64,000 nucleotides of DNA from Monosporascus cannonballus. Lineage: Eukaryota > Ascomycota > Sordariomycetes > Xylariales. The translations under genes were made by a program, and so were the position numbers. The stretch spans positions 1 to 64,000 of the forward strand of contig QJNS01000712.1 of the NCBI GenBank assembly GCA_004154925.1, in the 5' to 3' direction. Within the stretch, counting starts at the first letter, position 1, and every line of letters begins with the position of its first letter. The notes beneath the pieces are model-generated. The model was not told where the DNA came from. It did no database searches and saw only the letters and a list, made by a program, of their open reading frames with translations. Of the stretch, positions 33,742 to 45,265 are shown piece by piece.

Positions 33742-36307
33742 GTTATTTGGCGACGATCAGCGTCACACTAGAACCAAATGCCGTACACGACAGAGAGCCC
33801 CGGCGTATAGCGTACACATGTAGTGGTGACTAAGTGAAAATATCGGATGGGACACCAAGACCAAGACAGTTCAAGCATCTCGAGCTTCTGGGGTGAGCGA
33901 AAGAGAAGGGGGAGGGTTATACCCGTACCGACAACCCGGGCCTTCTGGAAATCCCTTGCCGGCCAGTCCACGGATTCACGAAGTGGGAAGACTTATTTAA
34001 TCCAACGGGCGGATCCGTTTCTGACCTCAATCATTTGTGCACTCCGCTCCCAGGGACTCGGACGGGCGTCGACTTAAATGACTAGAAAGATGATCCAGAG
34101 TACCGGGACTGGACTTTACCGAGTAACAGACCAAGGTGGATACTATAACATGCTTCAAACCTGCAGGATAGATATTGTTTGGGGCCGGCACGGCTCCCCG
34201 TTCCAGAGTAGCGGAATCACGTAACTATTACCGCCACGAATGTAACTGAACTATCTATAGCGGATGTGATTGATTGGTGCTCGTGAGGAGATAGGTATCA
34301 TAGTTCATTTGGCTGGCAGGCTACTCCTCCCTTGGCGGATTTGAGCAAGATTCTATACATCAGAGCGTTGCATAGAAATGCCGGCTAGGTTTGTGACAAT
34401 GGTGCAGAAGGCCTACATTAGGACACGAGCGCCCGAGAAAGGTAGTCCCGGTAAAGTTTGTTTGCTAACTCGACTTTTATTGTTTGTCCCAAACTTATGT
34501 GCTCGAGGTACATAGGTATAATTGGCCCGACCTGCCAGGTTGGGGGCGGCATGGTGTGAAGGACAGATGTTGTGTGACCGCGGTCCACACACCATTGGTC
34601 CGAAAGCACACAGGTAGATACCGTCTATATCGCCAATTCAGGTGGAGAAATTCAGTCTGCATTAGTCCGCTTGCCCCCTTTCTTCCTGCTCCTGATAGAA
34701 AAGGGGGGAAGAAGAACGAAAGGATGCAGCGGGAATACACACACCTCGGGCTCTTGGTATTGGCACGCCGGTAGCAAGTGCTGCAAGACCGGAGGAATAC
34801 CCTCACGAATCTACCACTACCTATCCCCCACCGCTTTTCCCAAAGACCCCTACGGAGAATTGACGCTAGCAGAGGAGCGGGGTTGACTGGGGCTGGGATC
34901 TTCGATAGGCCCGATCAACAATCTTAATGATCCTAATTTGCAGGCAGTCTTGTGGGCAAATTAGTGGGCTTTCATCAGATTCCGGAGTCTCAAGTCCTGG
35001 TGGTTCATACGGCGTAGAAGTAACGAGCATCCGAGGGAAGTGTATAGGTTCTCCGTAGTGGCATACTATAGAAGGTAGAGGCAGTTGCTGTGTTCTACTA
35101 GAGAGTTTATTATCGGGGCACCGATGCAGTAAGTATGAACTGGTTAGCGGCTTGCCAGTTCTGGTCGCCCGCCATTTGACCCTGCTGGCCTAATGAGGGG
35201 ACCGTCTTTTTGGCTCTCGAACTCAGTGTTTCGCGATGAGGCCCGCCATCGTAATATCCACTTATGTCCTGTGGGTGACCTGGACTCTGGAATCGCTCGC
35301 TCTCTTCTCGTTCACAGTTACCTACTTAGGAAGGTAAGCAAGCACCGAACACACTTCAGACTATCGAAAGGCTGCGCAGGACTAGCGAGGTCGAAAGCAT
35401 CAATAAGGAGCCCCTTTAGGAAACTAGATAGGCTATATGTATATGCATGAATATTTGTGAATCACCGAACGTAGGGGTATCCACCTGCGCTGTCGTGGTT
35501 TCCTCAATCCGGCAATTTATTCGGTGTGCATAGTCTGATCAAACGTCGAAGTGGATTTGCTTTTATGGAGCATGTCACGATATTCATTTACGAGCGCATA
35601 TCTACCAGCCTGGATACGAATGCTTCCCCCCAATGCACCCCGGTATAACACCTGGATAATGCCCGAGTTGGCATAGGAGGCAAGTCGTGATCCGTGCCAG
35701 AGCGGGATATAACACTGTCCTATAGTCCCAATCCTACGGTAGGTTCCGTGCATAGCCTTATGATCCGTCCAATTCGCAAGCAGTCAGCTGCTCTTGGACC
35801 CAATGGACTGGAAAGGGAGGGTTTTAAGGTTGCTTAAACCGACATGTCGGGTTTTACCTAGTCGTAACCACCGCCAATCACACATACCCGCTATGTCCCA
35901 GGGAAATGGTTACGAGCCGGCCGTGCCAGCCCGGTCAGTCTTGTAGTACCCTAAACCACACGGCCGGGAAAAATCCAATTAATAAGCCGGAGGAATTTCT
36001 ATCAGGCACCGAGATCCAGACATGCCCAACATTGCTTCTCCGCATGTGCAACTGTGGGATTCCGCAGACCTCCAATCGTATGGCCATTCACATGCTAGAT
36101 CACTCATGAGATCTGTCTTTTACTTCTGTATATCATTGTTCAATATTGTCCTCTTCCCCCCCACAAGGATGAGCCTCCTTCTGTTAAAAGTGTACCTTCA
36201 GCGTTGAAGTTCCGCCAGCACCCCAAAGTGGGGCAGCACCAGCGACTGGAAACCCTTTGCGACTGCGCCGGAAGGCTGACTCCTATTTACCCCGAAGACT
36301 TCTATTA
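33742..36307. other. intergenic region left of the transposon island
   Basis: About 2.6 kb. The left end should contain the methyltransferase promoter. Remaining open frames (up to about 100 codons, both strands) show no domain or splice support. Near 36217-36230 there is a small perfect hairpin (CCCCA-AAG-TGGGG). Composition is normal up to the sharp change to AT-rich DNA at about 36350. Confidence 0.45.
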
Positions 36308-36396
36308 ACCTGGAACCCCACATAATGAATTACTCTAACAATGAATACAGATTCTCACTATAACGCGCGATATAGAAAAATTAATAATAAAATAAC
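36308..36396 (+). repeat. left terminal inverted repeat
   Basis: Inverted partner of 44726-44814. It matches over about 88 bases with a small number of mismatches, most of them transitions. It is preceded by TA. Confidence 0.85.
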
Positions 36397-36625
36397 AAAA
36401 AAGGCTAAAATAAAACGCGTTTTAATTTATAAACGAACGCAGTTTTTCATTCGTAAAAATTACTTATATTACGTAATTAAGCGATTTAAGCGAAATATTA
36501 AAATAAAATAAAGAAAACCATTAAATTAGATTTAAATTTTTTAATAATATATAACATATCAAAAACAAAGCATTTTAATACATTAAGTAAAATAACAATT
36601 GACTAAGAAATATGTTTATATATAA

Positions 36626-36829
36626 TGTAAAATAATGGACAGCTGTGAGCTGGGTAAGGTAATCTCTAACTAGTCGTAAAGCAGATTCCAAAAAGTAAAT
36701 GTATTAGGTTATTTCCATCTGGCGTTTTCTATTAGCTGCTAGATGGTGGATTTATATTAATAAATGGGTCGGTGGCTGATCGGTAGCTAATCGGTTACTA
36801 ATCTTATCTTTATAAGAGCTATATTCTTA
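36626..36829 (-). repeat. 3' LTR of the retrotransposon
   Basis: A 204-bp direct copy of 43793-43996. On the minus strand it ends TTACA (intact CA end) but starts TAAGAATATAG, so its TG start has become TA. Shared blocks include CGTAAAGCAGATTCCAAAAA and TTATTTCCATCTGGCGTTT. Confidence 0.9.
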
Positions 36830-39800
36830 TAATTATTTCCTCTTTTTAAGTTATTAATCCCTAATAATATTATTATTAATTTAATATAACGTATTTCGTA
36901 AATCTGATTACGTATAATTGCTGATAATTTACCGTTATATTATATTATAAATAATTACCATAATAATTAATACGTACCATATTACGTCATTAATTATGTT
37001 CCGCTTAATTGTTTATTTTAATCTATTTTTAATCCTATTTTATTTACCTTTTTTTCCCTTTTACGCCTATATTTCCATTCCTTTTACGTATGCGTTCCGT
37101 TTGGTTTTCCGTTTTTCTTTATTTTTATTTCGTCTTTTCCAACTATATTACGTATTATTTCCGTTTACCATATCTTTTTTTCGTAAAAAATTCCAAAAAA
37201 AATAATATTTTAATATTAAAAAGGATTAAAATTTTTTCGAATACCATTTTTTGGATACTAATAATAAAATAAATATTAATCGTATTACGGGCGGTAATAA
37301 ACCGTATTATATTTACGTAACATAACGTTATTTTAATTACCGCACAATTTATATTTAGGTTTCGGGCGCCTTAAATTATATCGTAATTAATTATTATTAT
37401 AAAGCTTTTTACGTAATAAATAATTATTTTTAATATTATTAATATCGTTATTTAATTTTTCGTTTAAATTCTAATCGTCTTTAAAAATGCTGCCTAAACG
37501 GTTTTTTAATTTGGTATCGATAATTAGGAATTAATCGACGAATTCAAAAAAAACTTATGTTATAAATACCTAATACGAACATTCCGACGTAATTGCGGTC
37601 GGTCGTCGACTCGACGTTTTTCGCGAGGCCGAATTCGCTTTTAACGTAATTATTATTAAGAAATATTATTTCCTTAATGTAACTAAGGTCGATTTCCGAT
37701 CGTTCGTTATAACTGCGAAAATTTAATTTTAATGCCGTTTTATAAATTTATAAATTTAAATCCTTTTTATAAATATTACGGTCCTTTTCTTATTATTCCG
37801 TAATTAATTACCGATTAAGTATAATTTTAAAATACCCTTATAAATAAAGCGATTTTCGAAAGCCGTTATACCGTTACGTTTCTCGCTTACGAACATTTTC
37901 TGCCCGTTTTTCAATATTTTAACAAAATTTTAATACTTATTAATAATTATAATTAAAAAACGGCTTTACTTGGCAAAACTATTATTAAACTTAAATATAT
38001 TAAGCATTTTAAAAATAGCGCCTTATTTCCGATTAATAATAAATTATATTTCAATTATTTAGGCCTTGCTTTTCGTAAAAAATAAAACACTTTTAAATTC
38101 CTTCCGGATTATACGCCTAATAAATTTAATAAATGTATTTACCTTTTGCCATTATATATTTTCCGATCACTTTCCGATATTTCTATATTAATTTCCTTAA
38201 AACGCCTATCCAAAGCTAATTAACGTAAAACTTAATGATTAAGCGCGAAATTATATTTTCGAAATAAAAATTTAATTCTTTTTACGTTATTTGTAAATTT
38301 TCAATCAATATACAATAAAATAATTACTTATTAAAAGCTTAAAAATAATTATATAATTAAGTAATACTTTAATATTAATATTTTAATTTTGCTTAAAATT
38401 ATTTTTTATAATTTTTGTAATTATTAAGCAATTAATTTGTAATCGGATTATTATTACCTTACGGTTTTTAAATCGTTTTATTTTTTATATACGTATTTAA
38501 TTTTCTTTTTATAACATTATAATATCTTAAACGTATATTCGAAATACTTTTAAAGCTTTTACGTATTATATTCGGCGAGTCAGCCTTTTTATTTAATCAG
38601 ATATTCGCGTTATTTCCGGTTATTTCGATAATGGACGATATTTTTTATTACTTATTTTTCCTGTTTTTTTGTCAAATCCGGCAACGCCATCTAAATATCG
38701 CCCGGTTTTCGGTTATATTACGGCTTTAATAAAAATATTAAAAATATATTATATATCTGTTAATATTTAATAAAAAGGATTATTTTATACGTTTAGAAAA
38801 TTTTTTATTCCTTAATTATAACGCGGATATAAATAAATATAAATTTTTTATTTTTAAATTTAATATTTTTAATCGATAAATTTACTTAATGCCTTAATTA
38901 AAATTCTATAGGTGTATAGCATTAATTATAATATTTTTTGGGCTACCGCTTTTTTTTAATATTTATATATTATTCGACGAATAGCCATTATTTTTTCGAA
39001 ACGTTTTTTAATTTCTTATATCTATTTTGTTAAATTTTTATATAAGGTATTTTATTATCTTTAAATAATACTTATATAACGTTTTAAACGAAAAACGGCC
39101 GGTAAACGCATTCCGTATATTATTATATACAAATTTTACATTTCGTAATAACTTTATTTAATTATTTTAATATTTATTAACGTAATTACGGAAATAATAT
39201 TTTAAGATTTAATAAGTACATTCCGTTTACTTATTAATTTACGCATAATAAGCGGTTAATATTCGCCGCTTTATTTTTCGTTTTTTATAAAACTTTACTT
39301 AAAATTAATTCATTAATAATTTATTTTGATCGTTAACAATTCCGACTGGCGTACCGAATTTGTATTTAATTTCGTCGTAAAATAATTAGGTTAATTTGGT
39401 TACGGTTAAGGTTTTAACCGTAAAAATAAATAATTTTAATTTTGTAAAACGGTCGACGATCACTAGAATTACGTCGTATTTTAATCTATTTAAACTTAGA
39501 CTTTTGAGAAATCCCGTAATAAAATTTAACAAAATTTCTTAAAAAGGTTATTTAAATAACGGCAAAAATTATAGTTATTTATATGGTTTATAGCATAATT
39601 TCATTATGCTTTAATAATTCGGATATTACTTAATATATTTTCGCGTATTATTTACTATATTTTCTTAATACAATTTTTTAATTATTAAAATTAACGTACG
39701 AATATATCTCATATATTTTATTTTTAAATTATTATAATATAAATTAATTAATTTCTTTTATAAAACGCTTTATAATAAAACTACGAATTTATTCCGATAA

Positions 39801-42800
39801 TATAAAATCCTATTTAAATTTAAAAAAATATTTATTCCGGCTTAACGTTTAATTATCCGTATTAATTTTATAATATTTAAATCCTTAATTTGCAACTTTC
39901 GAACCTGATCGTAAAATTATTAGAAGATTTTTAGTTAAAATGTTATTTCGTCTTTAAATAATTTTTTTATTAAAGGACGTAAAACGTATTAATTATAAAT
40001 AATAACCTTAATATTATTTTTTTTAAAAAATTTTTCGGAATCCGATCGTAATACGATTATAATTTGCGATTATTATTATTTAATTATTAATCGTATTATT
40101 ATCGCTATTTATATTTATATTATTATTTATAAACGATAAATTTAACAAATATACGATTTTTTATTTTTCTTTTTTTTCGAAAACTTCTTAGAATTATATA
40201 ACAAAAGTTTTCCGTTTTTTTACGCAAATAATAATTACTTAAGTTTTCGCTATTTAAATTTATTTGAGAATTTTGCAGCAAACGAATTTTGCGCAATTTT
40301 TATAAAGCTTTTTGTCTTTTTATAATATTTTAAATCGCGTTATATATTTATAACCGTTTTAATATATTTTCCGGCATATTATTCTTAAATTCGAATTTTT
40401 TAGATAACGTAAAAATTACGTTTTTATACGCGATTTCCCTTAATATATAATTCGAGCGTTTAAATAACCTATCCGCCGGGTTAGCGACGTCCGATTAATA
40501 TTAGATTTTAAAATTAAATTACGTAAGGCAATAAATTTATCGAGTTAATCTCCTTTTAAGGTTATGCGTTAACGCTTTTATTATATTCTTTAACGCTATA
40601 TAATCGGTAAGTATTAAGAAATTTTTCTCCGTACTCTTAAAGTATTACTGCTAATATTTTAAACTTTTTATAATCGCCAATAATTTTTATTATCTTATAA
40701 TTTATTGCGTTTTGATTGGACTAAATTTTCGTAATTAATATGCAATTAACCGTTAATATTTTCCGTATTTTTATAAAAATATCCCTAATATAACTTTTAT
40801 CAAGGCGTTTAATTTAACCCTAGTACTTTTAATATTATCTTAATATCAAAAAATAATTACCGATTAAAAAATATTTTTTAAGCTTTAAAACGTTTTTTAA
40901 CCTTTTTGGATTATTTAAATTTTGTTACTTTACTTTTGCCCTACGTCCTTTTTAAGAAGTTAATAATAAGTTTAACAATACGCAAATAATAAACGATAAA
41001 TTTTGGATAAAAATTCGCAAATCTTAAAAATATTTAAATATTATAAATTAACTTTAATTTTAATTACGTTTCGATAATATTAACTCGTCGGCGGTTTATT
41101 TTCAAACCGTCGGTATTAATTATAAATTCTAGAAATTTTATCCTTTTTTTTAAAAAAAATTCGCATTTAAACGTTTTGGCAAATAATTAATATTATAATA
41201 ACCGTTCGTAAACTAACTGGAAATATTTTATATATTTTTTTCGCTATCCGAATAAATAATTATATTATTTAAATATATTACGTATATATAATTCATTAAT
41301 CTAATTAATACATTATATATATAAGCTTAAAACGTAATTAACGCATTAATAAAATTAAGTACTATAATTATATATTTAAATTACTCGTATTATATTCGAA
41401 TTTTTTTTTACTAATTACTCTTTTTAATTTTAATACGGTAATAAATATTTTTAAAATTAATTTTCGAAAATATTTTAATTAACCTTAGGTAATTTATTAT
41501 TTTTAAGATTAAAAATAAGAGGTATTAATTTTTTATCGTTACCCGATTTAACCCCTTATAATTAACGTATAATCGGAAATTACCGTCCTTTTTGGGCATA
41601 AATAATATTAGTATTTTTACGTTCGTTTTCGGATATATTTTTCGAATATTTGTTTTTGAATTTCCGAAATAAGATAAATTAGGTTAAATAAAAGTGTTTT
41701 CCGTAAGATTAAGTTTATTATATATTTTGCCCTTAATAATTAAAGTATTTTTTTTCGTTGTTTTTTCGGAATATATTTGCCAGAAATTCTCTAAGTATAT
41801 AAAAAAAAATTAATTATCCCTTATTCCTATTATTTCCCGAATTCTAAGATATTTAATTTTTCGGTTAAACTTATCAAATTAACGGTATAAATTTGCTTAC
41901 CGAAAAATATAAGGTTTATATTTTCTTATTTATTAATCTTTTGTAATAATCCGTATAATTATTAATATACAATTATATCTAGCAAAATTCTTAATTTATA
42001 TATTTCGAATTTAAATAATAAAAAATAAGCGTTTTTCGATTACGGCATATTATAAAATAAATTTATTTAAATTTTCGTTTATTTTTGGTATTATTTATTA
42101 TATTAATAAAAATCTCGTAAGCCTTTTAATATTTAATATATACGCCGTTAATATTAATAAGGCTTAAATATTTACGAAAATTAATTAAAAATTAAATTTC
42201 CTTATTAATCTTTTATTTATAGTATTTACTTATATTCCGGTATTTATATTTACTTATATTATTAGATTCTCCGTATTTCTTTTAAAAAATACCCTTTTTC
42301 TAAAAAGCGATTTTATTCTAACCGTTTTACAATTATTAACCGAAATAAACTAAATGTATACGTTTATTCCGGCTTCTTTTTTAAGTTCATATTTAAAGAT
42401 TAATCTAATTTATCGTTATATATTATAACGTTCTATACGGCTTTCGGAAATCGGTTTCCGTATAACCGGGATAATAAGGTTTTCGTATTCGTTTTTAATT
42501 TACAATTTATATTTTTATAACTTAACTTTTTATAATTATAATATTTAAATAAACTATTATAAAATTGAAGATATTAAATTATATAAACTTATTTTAATCG
42601 GAATTAAATCGGCGATTATTTACCTTTCTAATATAAAAACGCCCGTAATTCTTATTATTTTTACGCGGCGCTTTTAATTTGCTTTAAAAACTTTTTCCTA
42701 AAAACGTTAAAATAAAATTATTTATCTTTATTAATACTTTTAACGGAAAATAATCGGTTTTCTTTCGCCTTTTTTTAAACGTCCTAATAATATTTTATCT

Positions 42801-43792
42801 TATTTACCACGTTATTAAATTGTTTTAATTTAACGTTTTTTTGTAACAAAATACTTTATAATTCTAATATTAATTTATAAAAATACTTAAAAATAAAACG
42901 TTTATTATCCCGATCGTTTTCCGGGCTAAAAACGTCCGTAAACAGTATGTTATAAATTAAAAGCCTTTATTTAACGTAAAAATCTAACGGCGATTAATTA
43001 AATCGTTATCATAATTCTATAAATTATTCCTTATATTTCCTATTAATAACATTAAGATTTACGTAACTTTTTTAATAAAAATCCATAAATTTTTATTTTT
43101 TATTTTTTTTCGTAATAAAAATAATTAAACGTAATACAGTATAATCGTTACGTATTTGTAATAAAAATATCTATATAGCTCATAACCCATTAAATATAAA
43201 TAAAGATATTTCGCCTTAGCCTTTCGGCGTAAATTTCCGTAATAACTTTTATATAATTTTCTTTTTTTTTAATTAATGCGCGTTTAAAAAGCTTTAAATA
43301 ATTATAATACTGTATTTATTTATTACTCTTAAGTTTTTGCGATAATATTGCAATTAACTTATAAAACTTTATTTTTTTTAACTTATATTATTATTTATTA
43401 TTCAGTTAATTATTAAAATAATTCCGAATATTATTTGTTTTATTAACAAATAATTTCTAAATTCTGGTTATTATTAAAGGGTTTAATCTTTTTTTATTTT
43501 AAATTCCGAAATGCGCTTATTATATTACGTTCGTTTTCCAACCGTTTAATTAATAATTATCGGGATACGTTTTTATTATATATATAAGGGAATTCAAAAT
43601 CCCGGAAACCATAGTTCTTTACCCGTTAAGATTCCGTTATAAGCTTTTTCGCCTATTTTCGTACCGTGATCGATCGTTCGCTAGTTGGGTTCCGATCGGC
43701 GGTCTTTTCGACTAGTAACCTAGGTTTGTTTTGCAATCGGCGAACTTGTTTTTGGTAATTATCGCATTACCCTTTATGGTAAATAGAAAAAT

Positions 43793-43996
43793 TATAAGAT
43801 AATGGACAGCTATAAGCTCGGTAAGGTGATTTCCGACTAATCGTAAAGCAGATTCCAAAAAATAAATATATTAGGTTATTTCCATCTGGCGTTTCCTACT
43901 AGCTACCAGATAATAGATTTATACTAATAAGTAAATCGGTAGCTGATCGGTGGCTGGTCGGCTACTAGCCTTATCCTTATAAGGGCTGTATTTTCA
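43793..43996 (-). repeat. 5' LTR of the retrotransposon
   Basis: A 204-bp copy with the intact TGAAAATACAG start on the minus strand, and a CA end changed to TA. It contains CTTATAAGG, a plausible TATA region, close to its start. By eye nearly all differences from the other LTR are transitions. Confidence 0.9.
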
Positions 43997-44725
43997 TATA
44001 TAATTTAAAATGAAATATTTTGGAACTTTAAACTTTTAAAATAAAATATCTAATTATAAAAAATTTTATTTTTTAATTTTAATAATTTTATTATATTAAT
44101 TATTTTACTTATTATTATTAGCTGCAATACTTATTTAATTTTGCTTTACATTTTATTGTTTTTGAATTATCAAAATAATAAATGTTCAATTAATAAAAAA
44201 AATAAAAACTGAAACATATTTAGGTTTAATAAATTAATTAAATTCGATTATTATGTATATAAATTTATAATCAATTTAGATTTTAAATTTAATAATTTTA
44301 ATATATAAATAATTTAAATAATATAATTCAGCAAAGAAATAATAAAAAAATATTAATATAGTAAAATCTAGTAAAAATTCCAATTATTTAATATACTTTT
44401 TAAAAAAATTTTATAAAGTAAACTTTAGTTGAATTTTATAAAATTATATATATTTATTACTTTTATAAAATTAAATTATTTTTATAATTCAATTTTTTTC
44501 AATTTTTGCATATGTTTAATTCATACTATATATTATAATGAATACCTTATAAACCAGAAATTTAATAATAGGAAAATGGAATTATATTAGTTAATTTTTT
44601 TATTTTATATAGTATTAGTATTTTGTTAATTATCATGAGTAATATTTTAATATAAATCTGGTTTACTAAATATAATATAATATCTTTCTTATACGTATAA
44701 CCTTTATTTCGTCGTAAATATTTTT

Positions 44726-44814
44726 GTTAATTTATTATTAAAATTTTTATATCGCGCGTTTTAGTGGAAATCCGTATTCATTGTTAGGGTAATTCATTAT
44801 GTGGGGTTCCAGGT
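44726..44814 (-). repeat. right terminal inverted repeat
   Basis: Inverted partner of 36308-36396, followed by TA at 44815-44816. Normal base composition resumes immediately outside. Confidence 0.85.
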
Positions 44815-44816
44815 TA

Positions 44817-45265
44817 GTCGCCGCGAGTGGAAGTCTTTATAAAAACGGACACCCTGGGAGTTTGCGGGCATCGCCGTATGTGCTTCTCGTCTAACCTCTG
44901 CCGTACTGCCTACGTTCGGCAACCAACGTTGCATCAGGTGAGAACTAGTGCTTAACCGAGTTACCACTTGATCCACGGCAGAATCATAAACGGAAATTCT
45001 CCGAGACGTTTGTGGTAACACGCTTGAATGCATCCAACCCGCATATCAACTCGCTCACTGCCCAGACGAGACGCAGAGTACCAGGCTGCTGTTCAAAGAT
45101 CTCACTCAACCCCGGGTGTGATGTAACCCCCGGGCAATATCGGTAGCCAATCAAAGTTAGTTGACAGTCGGCGATTACGGGTAACGAAAGGAGCAGAAGT
45201 GACATTTCCGTCACACGCAGGAAGCGTTTATATCTCGTGGGCAGACACTGCAGGCTTCTTTACCC
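44817..45265. promoter_or_regulatory. short region between transposon island and decarboxylase start
   Basis: About 450 bases of normal composition between the right end of the RIP island and a start codon. It must contain the decarboxylase promoter; a TTATATC stretch near 45225 is about 40 bases before the ATG. Short frames on the minus strand are unsupported. Confidence 0.45.

Larger units (their letters stand above)
36626..43996 (-). mobile_element. Ty3/Gypsy-type LTR retrotransposon, RIP-inactivated
   Basis: It is bounded by two direct 204-bp LTRs with 7.0 kb between them. Translated on the minus strand, stops interrupt everything, but pol motifs remain. The reverse transcriptase active site is at about 41249-41275, reading YLNNIIIYS where YLDD is expected. 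The integrase core is at about 39330-39480, reading DVILVIVDRFTK and then FGTPVGIVNDQN where a VSDRD-type end is expected. Reverse transcriptase lies upstream of integrase in element orientation, which is the Gypsy order. The changed residues are exactly those made by G-to-A changes. Short open frames in this block (for example 36996-37205) are chance AT-rich frames. Element boundaries are TG...CA when the two LTRs are combined. Confidence 0.88.
36308..44814. mobile_element. TIR-bounded DNA-transposon-like element, RIP-degraded, carrying a nested LTR retrotransposon
   Basis: The two ends are inverted copies. Both start ACCTGGAACCCCACATAATG when read inwards and continue to about 88 bases, including ACGCGCGATATA. 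The differences are mostly C/T or A/G. Each end abuts the dinucleotide TA on the outside (36306-36307 and 44815-44816), as for Tc1/mariner/Fot1-type elements that duplicate TA. Without the nested retrotransposon only about 1.1 kb remains (36308-36625 plus 43997-44814), which fits a non-autonomous element. No transposase is readable. The whole block is extremely AT-rich and poor in CA and TG dinucleotides, the mark of RIP. Superfamily is inferred from the TA ends only. Confidence 0.75.

Noticed and set aside
36996..37272. Phe/Tyr-rich ORFs at the left of the AT-rich island
   Set aside because: They are chance open frames in RIP-mutated DNA and lie within the retrotransposon.
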